NCBI GenBank assembly: GCA_963693305.1
Contig: OY855904.1
Location: forward strand, 44,686,315 to 44,750,314
Length of the DNA: 64,000 nt
Origin: Meandrina meandrites
Taxonomy: Eukaryota; Cnidaria; Anthozoa; Scleractinia; Meandrinidae
Reading direction: 5' to 3'
Below the pieces are notes generated by a model. The model was given only the letters and a program-made list of their open reading frames with translations. It searched no databases and was not told the origin of the DNA. Positions 47,441 through 57,150 of the stretch are shown here, piece by piece (the stretch's first letter is position 1; every line of letters starts with the position of its first letter). The translations under genes were made by a program, and so were the position numbers.

Positions 47441-48382
47441 TAGTATTCTATACACAAGTCAAAACTTGACGCTTATAGAACTACTCTTGCATGCTTCAAA
47501 TCGTCAAAAAAAACTGCATAAAGACAAAATTAGACATTGCGAAAATATTTCTAATTCAATTCATTTTATTGCAAATGGACATGTACAGCAGTAAAAGCCG
47601 ATTTTAGGAAGCTTAAATATTTACAATAGTGGTAAGCGAGGAAATTTAAATTTTTATATGGGGCATGCTATGACTTTGCAAACATAGGATGGTAAGCCTG
47701 TGGTCCTATTATGATTTATGGTTCACCAATAAGAACTACAGAAGGCACATAGCCTCATTTTCTATCTAACTGATGTCGCGACTATCAATTGAAGCCATCT
47801 ATACTATTTTTGTGGCTCCAGAGGATGTGGCTTTTTATATTTGTCGATTTTGAACGGGATGACAAACATGTTCTTTTCATTTCATCAAGCAAGACTTGCC
47901 AGCCTCGTTTCCATGCTAGATCAATCACATGACTCTCATTAATAAATATAAGCCATTTGGTGGGTTCAGGGCTGTCTAGCAAGTGTATCCCCTGAGTTAG
48001 GCTGCGACTCACCATACATATTGAGCCTTTTTACAATGGGTAGCTTTCAAGCCTTGATTTCACGCTAGATCTATCACGTGACCCTCGTATATAGAAATAA
48101 CTATTTTCCTAGCTTGAGTGTTGTTTACTTAGCTTATCTGGTGAGTTTGGTTGATATTTCTCCAACTAGAAAGAAGTTATGGCCACCCAAAACTTTTCAG
48201 CCTCGTTTCCATGCAGGATCACACAGGTCATTTTTAAACATCCTATTAATACCCTCTCGGCGCTTTACAAAATTGTCAACAACATTTTTTGAGTTCCTTA
48301 TGGACTACTAAACACTACTAGGCCACTGGCTTGCTTTCTTCTCAAAATGCCCACGGAAATACATTAGCTCCCGGACTATAAT

Positions 48383-49583
48383 GGCCCATCACGCGGCCAA
48401 AAGTAATTTTGCACCAAACCGAATCTGCTTTAGTTCTAGCCTCGGTGAGTTTCAAGCAAAATTATTTTGTCGCGACTTTGAGAGGGTGGTTTTTACAAAA
48501 ACTGCCTCTAAAATGAGTGGGGACATATAGCGGGAATATAGAGCGTCATTTATGTAGAATCTTACGTAATACTCGCCATCTCAAAGTTAAAAATACGCCT
48601 TTCCGAATTTAAAGCGATTAATTAGCATTTGACGTTCGACAGATAAATCGGGAATGGCATGTGGCGTTTGAGTTGTTAGCGAATGTTTGTAGTTCGTTCT
48701 GTCCTGCAGTTTTAATTCATAGTTGAAATGAATAAATCTGCCAGTAAACGATACTTCAATGTCATTTTAATTGGCCTGCAATTTATGCAATGAATTACGG
48801 AACTGACCAGAAGACCGAAAGGAAGTTAGGCGGTGTAAAGACAACTATTTCTGCCAGATACACTGGACAGGAAAGTTAGGTAATTTAACTCATCTGACAC
48901 CGGCTGCGCAAAACGCTCGCCGATAAAGAATTGTAAAAGTCACTTCTATAAGCGTTTGGTTTATTGTTTGGTTTGCTTCTGGTTGGGCTACGTCACCAGG
49001 CTTGGTGTTCTTTGAGTCGGTTGTTCAGTTCGAATTCTTAGCTAGACAGACAGATGACTTGTCCACTCTCGCTTCTAATCATGCAAAGAACGGAATATTG
49101 CGTGAGTGATAAATAAATACTACACTTTTATGATTCTGTACAAACGTAGCCTCTTATCATATTGGAGCCGTACTGAAGGTCATTTAGTAGATGCTATTTT
49201 TTATTATAGATCTTACTGTATTGCAATTTTTTCAGATCTTGTTATTGAACATAATTATAAAGAGTGTATATGCATACGTTAATATTCTACAGCATAGCGT
49301 ACAAACGTTTATGGGGCTAAAAATGTAAACAAGACATTTCAAAAACCGTCCAACTTCAAGCAAGGGTTAATTGTGCAAATGCAAAAGGAATATGATGCTC
49401 AACTGAATCTTGTGCTAAGTGTAAACTTAAGATGGTTATGCAATTATACTTGTTTTGGCAATACCTTCAGATAATTCTGACATAGAAAAAAAAATGGGGT
49501 TAAGTGATGCAGGCATGGCGACGGCTGATCGATGAACCCCTCGCTCCATTTTTTTATTAAAACCAACATTCCACAATTGACAC
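48383..49583 (+). repeat. Duplicated host segment, copy 1, right piece
   Basis: Nearly identical to 50596-53139 once two insertions in the latter are removed (landmarks GACTTTGAGAGGGTGG, TCTGCCAGATACACTGGACA, ATTGACACGA at the end). Copy 1 keeps about 32 bp near 48416 that copy 2 lost. No exon is evident within it. Confidence 0.9.
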
Positions 49584-49944
49584 GATTTTCATCTAAACGG
49601 TGAACCATTTCTTTCTTAATTTGGTCTCAGAGGTTTTTCAATGAAAAATACTTTACCTACCTGCATTGATTTTTAGCCGTCAGACAGATGTTTTCATATG
49701 TCAAATATCAGTTGTTATTGTAAGGGCCGCCGTCTACAGTTTTCACCGGGGGGCTTACGGTTTGATTAAAAAGAAAAAAAAAAAAACAAAAAAAACGAGC
49801 ATTGTCAAAATTGGCAAGAGTGTAGAAGAATGGACATAAATTTAAGCAAGTTACATTGAAAAAGTAGACATGATAATTGTAGTGGTTAACTGGATGAGTC
49901 GGTGAAAGAGTGAACTACGGCTGCTAAGCAATTTTTTGCTCGAC
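49584..49944 (+). promoter_or_regulatory. Sequence upstream of the orphan GFP-like exon 1
   Basis: No coding sequence. The last 80 bases (GTGAAAGAGTGAACTACGGC and CTGCTAAGCAATTTT) weakly resemble the 5' UTR/promoter of the two intact GFP-like genes (GTGAGAGAGTGAGGTACTAC, CATTGCTGCATTTT). 49736-49790 contains an A-rich run. Confidence 0.4.
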
Positions 49945-49962
49945 ATGTCTCTTTCAAAGCAG
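49945..49962 (+). pseudogene. Orphan exon 1 of a third GFP-like gene
   Basis: ATGTCTCTTTCAAAGCAG followed by GTAAGTGAAT. It encodes MSLSKQ, the exact counterpart of exon 1 (MALSKQ) in both intact genes, with a strong donor in the same phase. No exon 2 is visible in the remaining 3.2 kb before the Polinton. Later exons may lie beyond the Polinton, outside the window. Confidence 0.72.
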
Positions 49963-50404
49963 GTAAGTGAATTAAAATAACAAATTTCAAAGCCGAGTTA
50001 TGCAGTAGTGTTATGTTTCATGTTTTGAAGATAATATTTGCCAATTTGCAGGAGCTATGATATAAATCAGCCATCTGGAGGATAGGAAAATGGCTAACAG
50101 CGAAATAATCTTGAGTTGCAATGAAGGTAAGCTGTATTTATGACAAAATCTGCTTTGATTTCCATGTAGGCGAGAATTGTAGTAAATATTTGCTCATGTG
50201 CTGATGCAAACGGTCTTATATTTTGATATACTAGAAATGAACATGGGTTTTGCGAATTTTGGCCCTTAAAGGACTACATTTTTCAGCTGTGTAGGGAAAA
50301 GTTATCAGCTAGGTGCCAAATTTGATAAATGTGATTCTAAATGAAGGTCGCTTTTCAGCCTTTGTTCAATGTCGCTTCCCTGCCGTTACAATAACGTGAC
50401 TTCA
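49963..50404. other. Probable start of intron 1 of the orphan GFP-like gene; no gene seen
   Basis: AT-rich. The first 40 bases (AATTTCAAAG words) resemble the start of intron 1 in the intact copies. Nothing else is recognisable. Confidence 0.4.
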
Positions 50405-51642
50405 CATTTCCAGAAAAATCAAGTGAAACTTAACCTTACGACCTTCTTAGAAAACTAGAAATGTTTATCAGTAAAATGACAAGACTCAATGGTTGGTTGA
50501 TTATACGAATGAAATATTTTACAGCGAGAAATGCTAATTTTGTTAATTGTCGAGATGACGTTGCGCCGGGCCCGGTATAAGCACAATATCTAATTGCCCG
50601 TAACGCGGCCAAAAATAATTTTGCTGTGAGTTTCAAGCAAAATTATTTTGTCGCGACTTTGAGAGGGTGGTTTTTAAAAAAACTGCCTCTAAAATGAGTG
50701 TCGACATATAGCGGGAATATAGAGCGTCATTTATGTAGAATCTTACGTAATACTCGCCATCTCAAAGTTAAAAATACGCCTTTCCGAATTTAAAGCGATT
50801 AATTAGCATTTAACGTTCGACAGATAAATCGGGAATGGCATGTGGCGTTTGAGTTGTTAGCGAATGTTTGTAGTTCGTTCTGTCCTGCAGTTTTAATTCA
50901 TAGTTGAAATGAATAAATCTGCCAGTAAACGATACTTCAATGTCATTTTAATTGGCCTGCAATTTATGCAATGAATTACGGAACTGACCAGAAGACCGAA
51001 AGGAAGTTAGGCGGTGTAAAGACAACTATTTCTGCCAGATACACTGGACAGGAAAGTTAGGTAATTTAACTCATCTGACACCGGCTGCGCAAAACGCTCG
51101 CCGATAAAGAATTGTAAAAGTCACTTCTATAAGCGTTTGGTTTATTGTTTGGTTTGCTTCTGGTTGGGCTACGTCACCAGGCTTGGTGTTCTTTGAGTCG
51201 GTTGTTCAGTTCGAATTCTTAGCTAGACAGACAGATGACTTGTCCACTCTCGCTTCTAATCATGCAAAGAACGGAATATTGCGTGAGTGATAAATAAATA
51301 ATACACTTTTATGATTCTGTACAAACGTAGCCTCTTATCATATTGGAGCCGTACTGAAGGTCATTTAGTAGATGCTATTTTTTATTATAGATCTTACTGT
51401 ATTGCGATTTTTTCAGATCTTGTTATTGAACATAATTATAAAGAGTGTATATGCATACGTTAATATTCTACAGCATAGCGTACAAACGTTTATGGGGCTA
51501 AAAATGTAAACAAGACATTTCAAAAACCGTCCAACTTCAAGCAAGGGTTAATTGTGCAAATGCAAAAGGAATATGATGCTCAACTGAATCTTGTGCTAAG
51601 TGTAAACTTAAACTTATTTTACTAAGAAGGTTATGCAATTAT

Positions 51643-51805
51643 TGATCGCTTGCAACCACGTGACAAGGCGGCCATGTTGGTGGTCAAAACAATAAAAAAC
51701 TTTTTCGCAGAATTTGCATGATAAAAAAGTTTAGTTCCCAGCGGAGGAAAACGCTTTGTTGTTGTCCCCCAGCATGGCTGCCGTGACGTCAGTTGCAAGC
51801 CAGCA
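51643..51805. mobile_element. 163-bp miniature element in copy 2
   Basis: The ends TGATCGCTTGCAAC and (complement) TGCTGGCTTGCAAC are inverted repeats, followed inward by ACGTGACAAGGCGGCCATG / GACGTCACGGCAGCCATG. Copy 1 supplies the empty site (GCAATTATACTTG), giving an AT duplication. No coding capacity. Confidence 0.85.
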
Positions 51806-51866
51806 ATACTTGTTTTGGCAATAGCTGCAAGATAATTCTGAGATAGAAAAAAAAAAATGGGGTTAA

Positions 51867-53063
51867 GGTTACTGATAACCTTTTCTGGTTGGAATTTTGC
51901 AAAATTGCAGAAACCTACCATTAGATAGCCCACTCTTCTGGTTTTCTTTTCTAAAAAAAATTATTTTGTTACGAAGTTTTCTAGCAGAGTTATTGCAAAT
52001 TTTGTGTTTTGCGTGACTAAAAAGTTAATCCCCAAAGCTGTTATGACATGTCAACACTTCGGACCTCTGGTGAGTTTCACGAGGGAATACATCCGGAGAT
52101 GCTCCAATTACGTAATGTGTTCACGAAGAGGTTGTGTTTTATTTGTGGTCCATGCGAGGAGAAATGTGAGGCGAATTTATTGAGAATAAGCAAAAACGTG
52201 AGAGTTCACCCTGGGTTAAAAGTAAGAAAAAGCCCGGCCTAAGAAAGCGAACAAAGATTTGCTTTTTGGAACGGCCTTTACCCCTTTGCCTCGTTGCATT
52301 CGAATTACGCGCGCCCGATTTCGTTTTTCGTTTTTATGACCACGGATAACAAATACAATTGCTGCAGATCGAGCGGCGAATAACTTTTCCCCGCGAATTC
52401 GAGACTGTTTTGTAACAAGCGACATAAGGGGGCTGTATGTTAAATTTTTATTGGTCGGCGGCATGGGCCGCATTCACACCCGCGTTGACAAGGTGTGAAA
52501 ACTAATAAAATCTTTTCGGCCCAAAAACTCGGGGTTTATTTTTCCACCATTAACCTCTCTTCAAATGAATTAATATGGTGTGTAGATTTGTCGGATTTTT
52601 ACGAAATTTGGCCAAAATGATCGTGAGATATTGGTGCACAAAAGTGCGTCGGGCTTTAAAAATATTCGAAATATTTTTCCTGTGTCACCTCTTTGCGTGA
52701 CGCGAAACGAAAAATTTCCTACTGGCCAACTTTAGAGCCTATTTTCTCAGAAACCAATCGAAAGATCCAAAATGCCCGACACACTTTGATAGGCTATCAA
52801 GTGCTGATCGATATAGTGCAGTTTGTTTTGATGTAAGAGATAACGCGGGTGCGGGTAATTCAGCGAAGCGAACATCGATAATTTCAAGTTTGAAGGCTCG
52901 GGCGCGCTAACCAAAGCAATAAATTTCCAATATTTTTATATATTTGGATTCTACATTTCATAACCTTTCATAACCATAGATATATAGTTATCCATGGTTC
53001 CACCGAAAATGACGCGCGTACGAAACATTTTCCGAACGGCACTCGAAAAGGTTATCAGTAACC
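51867..53063. mobile_element. 1.2-kb element with 19-bp TIRs in copy 2
   Basis: GGTTACTGATAACCTTTTC (51867-51885) is repeated exactly inverted at 53045-53063 and is absent from copy 1. Each end is itself nearly palindromic (GGTTA..TAACC). No target duplication is visible, and copy 1 has GTGATG at the site, so the site may have been altered. The interior is more GC-rich than the flanks (52260-52480) and has no transposase. The 64-codon frame at 52048-52242 is not recognised. Confidence 0.8.
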
Positions 53064-53139
53064 CAGTCATGGCGACGACTGATCGATGGACCCCTTGCTC
53101 CATTTTTTTTATTAAAACCAACATTCCACAATTGACACG

Positions 53140-53310
53140 AGTAGCATAGGTTTGGGCAAACCAAGACAGAATTTGAAATTCCATCCGAGACAAATTCAAA
53201 TTCTCCCTTAATTCCTCGACAAACCATACTCGGGATGAAATCCTCGATAAATTATATATGTTTTAAAAATTGAATTTTAGGTTTAAAGAAATGTTTCATA
53301 AATAATAAGT
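53140..53310 (+). promoter_or_regulatory. Polinton left terminus and polymerase upstream region
   Basis: Starts AGTAGCATAGG and has a short GGTTTGGGCAAACC palindrome at 53149-53162. The right-hand TIR that would confirm the repeat length is outside or lost. TTTAAAGA at 53282-53289 lies 29 nt before the polymerase ATG. Confidence 0.6.
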
Positions 53311-56300
53311 ATGTATAAACAAACAGTAAAAGAGTTAAATGCCCTTGCCAAAGAGCGAGGCATCAAAGGTTATTACAGAATGCGTAAAGCGGAGCTGATC
53401 GAGGCGTTAGAGGAGGAGAGTGAGATTTTTTACTCAGCGAATGAACAGACTGTACCGGAGGTTGATATCCCGATTCCAGCACCATCAAGAGTAACGCAGA
53501 TGAGGAATCTTGCCACTGATTTAGCAGCGCCCGTAAAGAGTGTAATAAACAGGTTTACAGGTTGGTTATTAAATTATATCCCTGAACCTATCAAAAGCGC
53601 TGTGAATGAAAGAGTCGAAAACCTGAAGGAGAGAGTGAACAGTATTTTTAGGAGGCGGGAAGAAGTGAGTAAACCTATAGAGGATGTAAATTCACCTGAA
53701 AAGGATAACCTCACACCCAGAGAGTACAAGACAGCTATAAAGGGTTATTTTAAAACGTTCAGAGTTAACGGTATAAACGGCATGGATGAGAAGACGTTTA
53801 TGAATAACGTAAAACCGAGGGTTATAAATCTCATAAAGAGTAAGGGATCAATCAAAGTCAAGTTAATTCTCACCGTAAGGTTTACCAAAGAGAATCCCGC
53901 CACCGGTAACATCGACATTAATGTATACTCCTTCGCATCAAAAATGGAGATTGTGACAGAGTCAACCGATATCTCTGTTCTTTACGATCATATGGTAGAT
54001 GTAATCTTTGAATTGATACAGAATTTTCAAAACAGAGGTTCCGGTTGGCAATTCGACAGAGTCGAACACCTCGACATAAACATTAACCCTTACAATCCTC
54101 TGTCTGCCTCTTCTTATATTGAGTTACCAAGTAGTTTATACATGAAAAAGGCGATCATCAACGTGAAGAATGAGAATGATAATGAGTGTTTTAAGTGGGC
54201 AGTAACCTCAGCAGTGTTTCCTGCTAAAGAACATGCAGAGAGACTCAGCAAACAGATGAGAAAAGACTCAGAAAAGTTTGACTGGATAGGTATTGAGTTT
54301 CCTGTCTCACTTAAACAGATAGATAAGTTTGAAAATCAGAACAATTACGCAATCAATGTATTCGGTTATGAAAAGGTAGTTTACCCTTTAAGAATAAGCA
54401 AAAAGAAAGATCAGGTGATAAACCTTCTCCTCATCGCTGACGAAGAGACCAATCACTACTGCTGGATCAAAAACATGTCAAGACTTTTATCTTCTGATGT
54501 TAGTAAGCACCACGGTAAGAGACATTTCTGCTACAGATGCTTAAACTCGTTTCATTCAGAGAAATCACTGGATAAGCATAAAGAGTACTGTCATAATAAC
54601 GAGGCTGTCAAGATTGAGATGCCGATCAGAGAAGACGATGAAGGAAATACTTTTCCCGTCTATATAAAATTCAATCATTTTCATAAGAAGATGAGAGTTC
54701 CCTTCGTTGTTTATGCTGATTTTGAATGCTTCACAGAGAAGATAGACACATGTCAACCAGAAGAGGGTAAAAGCTTCACCAATCAGTACCAAAAGCATAG
54801 ACCCTCAGGTTTCAGTTATCTCATCAAATGCTTCGATGATGACATTTTAGCACCTCACCTTAGACATTACACAGCTGAATCTCCTGATGATAACATCCCT
54901 CAATTATTTATCGAGTCTTTGGAGAAGGATATCAAGGAGATCTATAACAAGTTGAAAAAACCAAAGAAGATGGTGATGACGCGGGAGGATAAGATCAACT
55001 ATAAAAAGGCAACTCACTGTCATATCTGTGAGGAAGAGATAGATAAAGATAAAGATAAAAAGGTTCGCGACCATTGTCACCTCACCGGTAAGTTTAGAGG
55101 AGCAGCCCATAACAAATGTAATTTAAAGTTTAAAATACCCAAATTCTATCCTGTCATATTTCACAATCTCTCAGGTTACGACAGTCATCTCTTTATCAAA
55201 AACCTCGGTAAATCAGAGGGAAAGATAGACTGCATACCCTGTAATGAGGAGAAGTACATCTCATTTACCAAAGAGATAATTGTTGATAAATTCATAAATG
55301 AGGAGAAAAAAGAGGTAGAGGTAAAGCGTAAAATAAGATTCATCGACTCTTTTAAATTCATGGCGACTAGCCTCGACAGTTTGGTAAAGAATCTTCCGAA
55401 AGAGTCTTTTAAAAATATTACAGAATTTTATGAAGGTGACCAGTTAAAACTTCTATTAAGAAAGGGTGTATTTCCCTACGATTGGTTTGACTCTTTTGAC
55501 AGACTCTCTTCAACATCACTTCCTACCAAAGAGGCATTTCACTCAATATTGAATGACAGCGAAATCTCAGAAGAGGATTACATTCATGCACAGAATGTCT
55601 GGGAAACATTTAAAATGAAGACCATGAGAGATTACCATGACCTCTATCTAAAGAGTGATGTTCTCCTTCTCTCTGACGTCTTTGAAAACTTTAGGGATGT
55701 TTGCCTTGATAATTACCATCTCGACCCGATGTTCTATTACACAGCTCCCGGACTCGCTTGGGATGCGTGTTTAAAAATCAACAAGGTCGAACTTGAGTTA
55801 TTGAGTGATTACGATATGTTAATGATGGTTGAGAAAGGAATTCGAGGGGGTGTCTCTATGATCTCGACGAGATACGGAAAAGCAAACAATCCTTACATGA
55901 AAGATTACGATCCCGATCAACCGACTAAGTTTATCTCTTATCTCGACGCAAACAATCTCTACGGTTGGGCAATGTGTAAACCTCTGCCGACTAAAGGTTT
56001 TAGATGGATGAAGAGAGAAGAGTTGAAAGATTGGAAGAGTATGCCGTGCATACTTGAGGTCGACTTGGAGTACCCTGAACATCTTCACGATCTGCATAAC
56101 GACTATCCGTTAGCACCGGAGAGACTCATCGTGAATAAGGTGGAGAAATTAATTCCTAATCTTAACGATAAGAAAAAGTACGTTATTCATCACGAAACCT
56201 TGAAACTCTATCTCTCTCTCGGATTAAAACTGACCAAGATTCACAGAGGGATCACATTCAAAGAGTCAGCGTGGCTAAAACCGTATATCGATCTTAACAC

Positions 56301-57150
56301 GAATCTCAGGGCGAAGGCACAGAACGATTTTGAGAAAGACTTTTTCAAGTTGATGAATAACTCCGTATTCGGAAAGACTATGGAGAACATCAGAAACAGA
56401 GTCGACATAAGATTGGTCACTCGAGTATCTCAGGCAAAGAAGTTGACGTGTAGACCGAATTATCAACATCACACAATCTTCTCAAAGAATCTTGCGGCCG
56501 TTCATATGAAGAAGGTCAGTCTAAAATTCAATAAACCCGTCTACCTCGGTATGTCAATCCTCGACTTGAGTAAGACCTTGATGTATGATTTTCATTATAA
56601 TTACATCAAACCCAAGTACGGAGATAATGCGAAGCTCTTATTCACTGACACGGACAGCCTCGCCTACGAGATACAGACAGAAGATTTTTACAGAGACATC
56701 TCCTCCGATGTGAAAGAGAAGTTCAACACGAGTAACTATCCGAAGGATCATCCAAGCGGCATTCTCACCGGTGTTAACAAGAAGGTAATCGGTATGTTTA
56801 AAGACGAGGCGTCAGGAAAGCAGATCGCTGAGTTTGTCGGTTTGAGAGCTAAACTCTACTCATACAGGGTAGAAGAGTCTTACGAGGAGAAGAAGTGTAA
56901 GGGAGTGAAGAAGGCGGTGATAAAGAAGACCATCACCTTTAACGATTACAAAGAATGCCTCTTCGATAATAAACCCGCCATGAGAAAGATGAATGTTATC
57001 AGAAGTCATCTTCACACAATCTTTACCGAGACGGTTAACAAGATCGCTCTATCTCCGTTCGATGATAAGAGATTAATACGGGAGGATAACATTCACACAT
57101 TCGCTTACGGTTATAAGGGAGGCAACTCAGTATCAGACGGTACGACTTGA
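53311..57150 (+). CDS. Polinton protein-primed DNA polymerase B, multidomain
   Basis: 1279 residues. Residues 1-35 look like a SAP/Rho-N-type nucleic-acid-binding helix pair. About 100-400 is a conserved N-terminal region with Cys293 (ECFKW) and His382 (NHYCW), followed by a C2H2-like finger from Cys407. The exonuclease has D470/E472 (DFECF), D624 (NLSGYDSH) and Y779/D783 (YLKSD). An endonuclease VII-like CxxC...DHCHLTGKFRG..HNKCN finger is inserted at 568-606. Polymerase motifs: A D879 (DANNLYGWAM), B K1013-K1022 (KLMNNSVFGK), C D1113/D1115 (TDTDS). All catalytic residues are intact. It would copy the element's linear DNA using a terminal protein primer. It converges on, and overlaps by 40 bp, the integrase gene. 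Confidence 0.95.
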   Translation: MYKQTVKELNALAKERGIKGYYRMRKAELIEALEEESEIFYSANEQTVPEVDIPIPAPSRVTQMRNLATDLAAPVKSVINRFTGWLLNYIPEPIKSAVNERVENLKERVNSIFRRREEVSKPIEDVNSPEKDNLTPREYKTAIKGYFKTFRVNGINGMDEKTFMNNVKPRVINLIKSKGSIKVKLILTVRFTKENPATGNIDINVYSFASKMEIVTESTDISVLYDHMVDVIFELIQNFQNRGSGWQFDRVEHLDININPYNPLSASSYIELPSSLYMKKAIINVKNENDNECFKWAVTSAVFPAKEHAERLSKQMRKDSEKFDWIGIEFPVSLKQIDKFENQNNYAINVFGYEKVVYPLRISKKKDQVINLLLIADEETNHYCWIKNMSRLLSSDVSKHHGKRHFCYRCLNSFHSEKSLDKHKEYCHNNEAVKIEMPIREDDEGNTFPVYIKFNHFHKKMRVPFVVYADFECFTEKIDTCQPEEGKSFTNQYQKHRPSGFSYLIKCFDDDILAPHLRHYTAESPDDNIPQLFIESLEKDIKEIYNKLKKPKKMVMTREDKINYKKATHCHICEEEIDKDKDKKVRDHCHLTGKFRGAAHNKCNLKFKIPKFYPVIFHNLSGYDSHLFIKNLGKSEGKIDCIPCNEEKYISFTKEIIVDKFINEEKKEVEVKRKIRFIDSFKFMATSLDSLVKNLPKESFKNITEFYEGDQLKLLLRKGVFPYDWFDSFDRLSSTSLPTKEAFHSILNDSEISEEDYIHAQNVWETFKMKTMRDYHDLYLKSDVLLLSDVFENFRDVCLDNYHLDPMFYYTAPGLAWDACLKINKVELELLSDYDMLMMVEKGIRGGVSMISTRYGKANNPYMKDYDPDQPTKFISYLDANNLYGWAMCKPLPTKGFRWMKREELKDWKSMPCILEVDLEYPEHLHDLHNDYPLAPERLIVNKVEKLIPNLNDKKKYVIHHETLKLYLSLGLKLTKIHRGITFKESAWLKPYIDLNTNLRAKAQNDFEKDFFKLMNNSVFGKTMENIRNRVDIRLVTRVSQAKKLTCRPNYQHHTIFSKNLAAVHMKKVSLKFNKPVYLGMSILDLSKTLMYDFHYNYIKPKYGDNAKLLFTDTDSLAYEIQTEDFYRDISSDVKEKFNTSNYPKDHPSGILTGVNKKVIGMFKDEASGKQIAEFVGLRAKLYSYRVEESYEEKKCKGVKKAVIKKTITFNDYKECLFDNKPAMRKMNVIRSHLHTIFTETVNKIALSPFDDKRLIREDNIHTFAYGYKGGNSVSDGTT

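Larger units (their letters stand above)
44686..48382. mobile_element. 3.7-kb element with about 515-bp terminal inverted repeats
   Basis: 44686-45200 (begins AGTCCAGGAGCATATG) and 47866-48382 (ends GAGCTAATGTATTTCC in inverse sense, final CTCCCGGACT) are inverted copies. Copy 2 of the host segment (50590) lacks the element and shows the empty site CAATATCTAATTGCCC, giving a TAAT-type duplication of about 5 bp. A second inverted pair (46355-46530 and 47490-47645) lies further in. The interior holds Penelope-like RT remains. Unidentified class. The AGT start and long TIRs recall Polintons, but no Polinton gene is inside. Confidence 0.72.
50405..53139 (+). repeat. Duplicated host segment, copy 2, with two insertions
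   Basis: Direct copy of 44500-44685 plus 48383-49583. It is interrupted at 51643-51805 and 51867-53063, and homology to copy 1 ends exactly at 53139, where the Polinton begins. Confidence 0.88.

Noticed and set aside
44686..48382. A deleted Polinton, because of the AGT start and long TIRs
   Set aside because: No Polinton gene is inside, the duplication looks closer to 5 bp than 6 bp, and the interior is Penelope-like. Left unclassified.
53140..53310. A complete Polinton TIR of defined length
   Set aside because: The right end is not in the window, so the length cannot be set. Only the left terminus is supported.
54565..56472. Minus-strand frames inside the polymerase gene
   Set aside because: Shadows of a strongly supported plus-strand coding sequence; no promoter box or domain.
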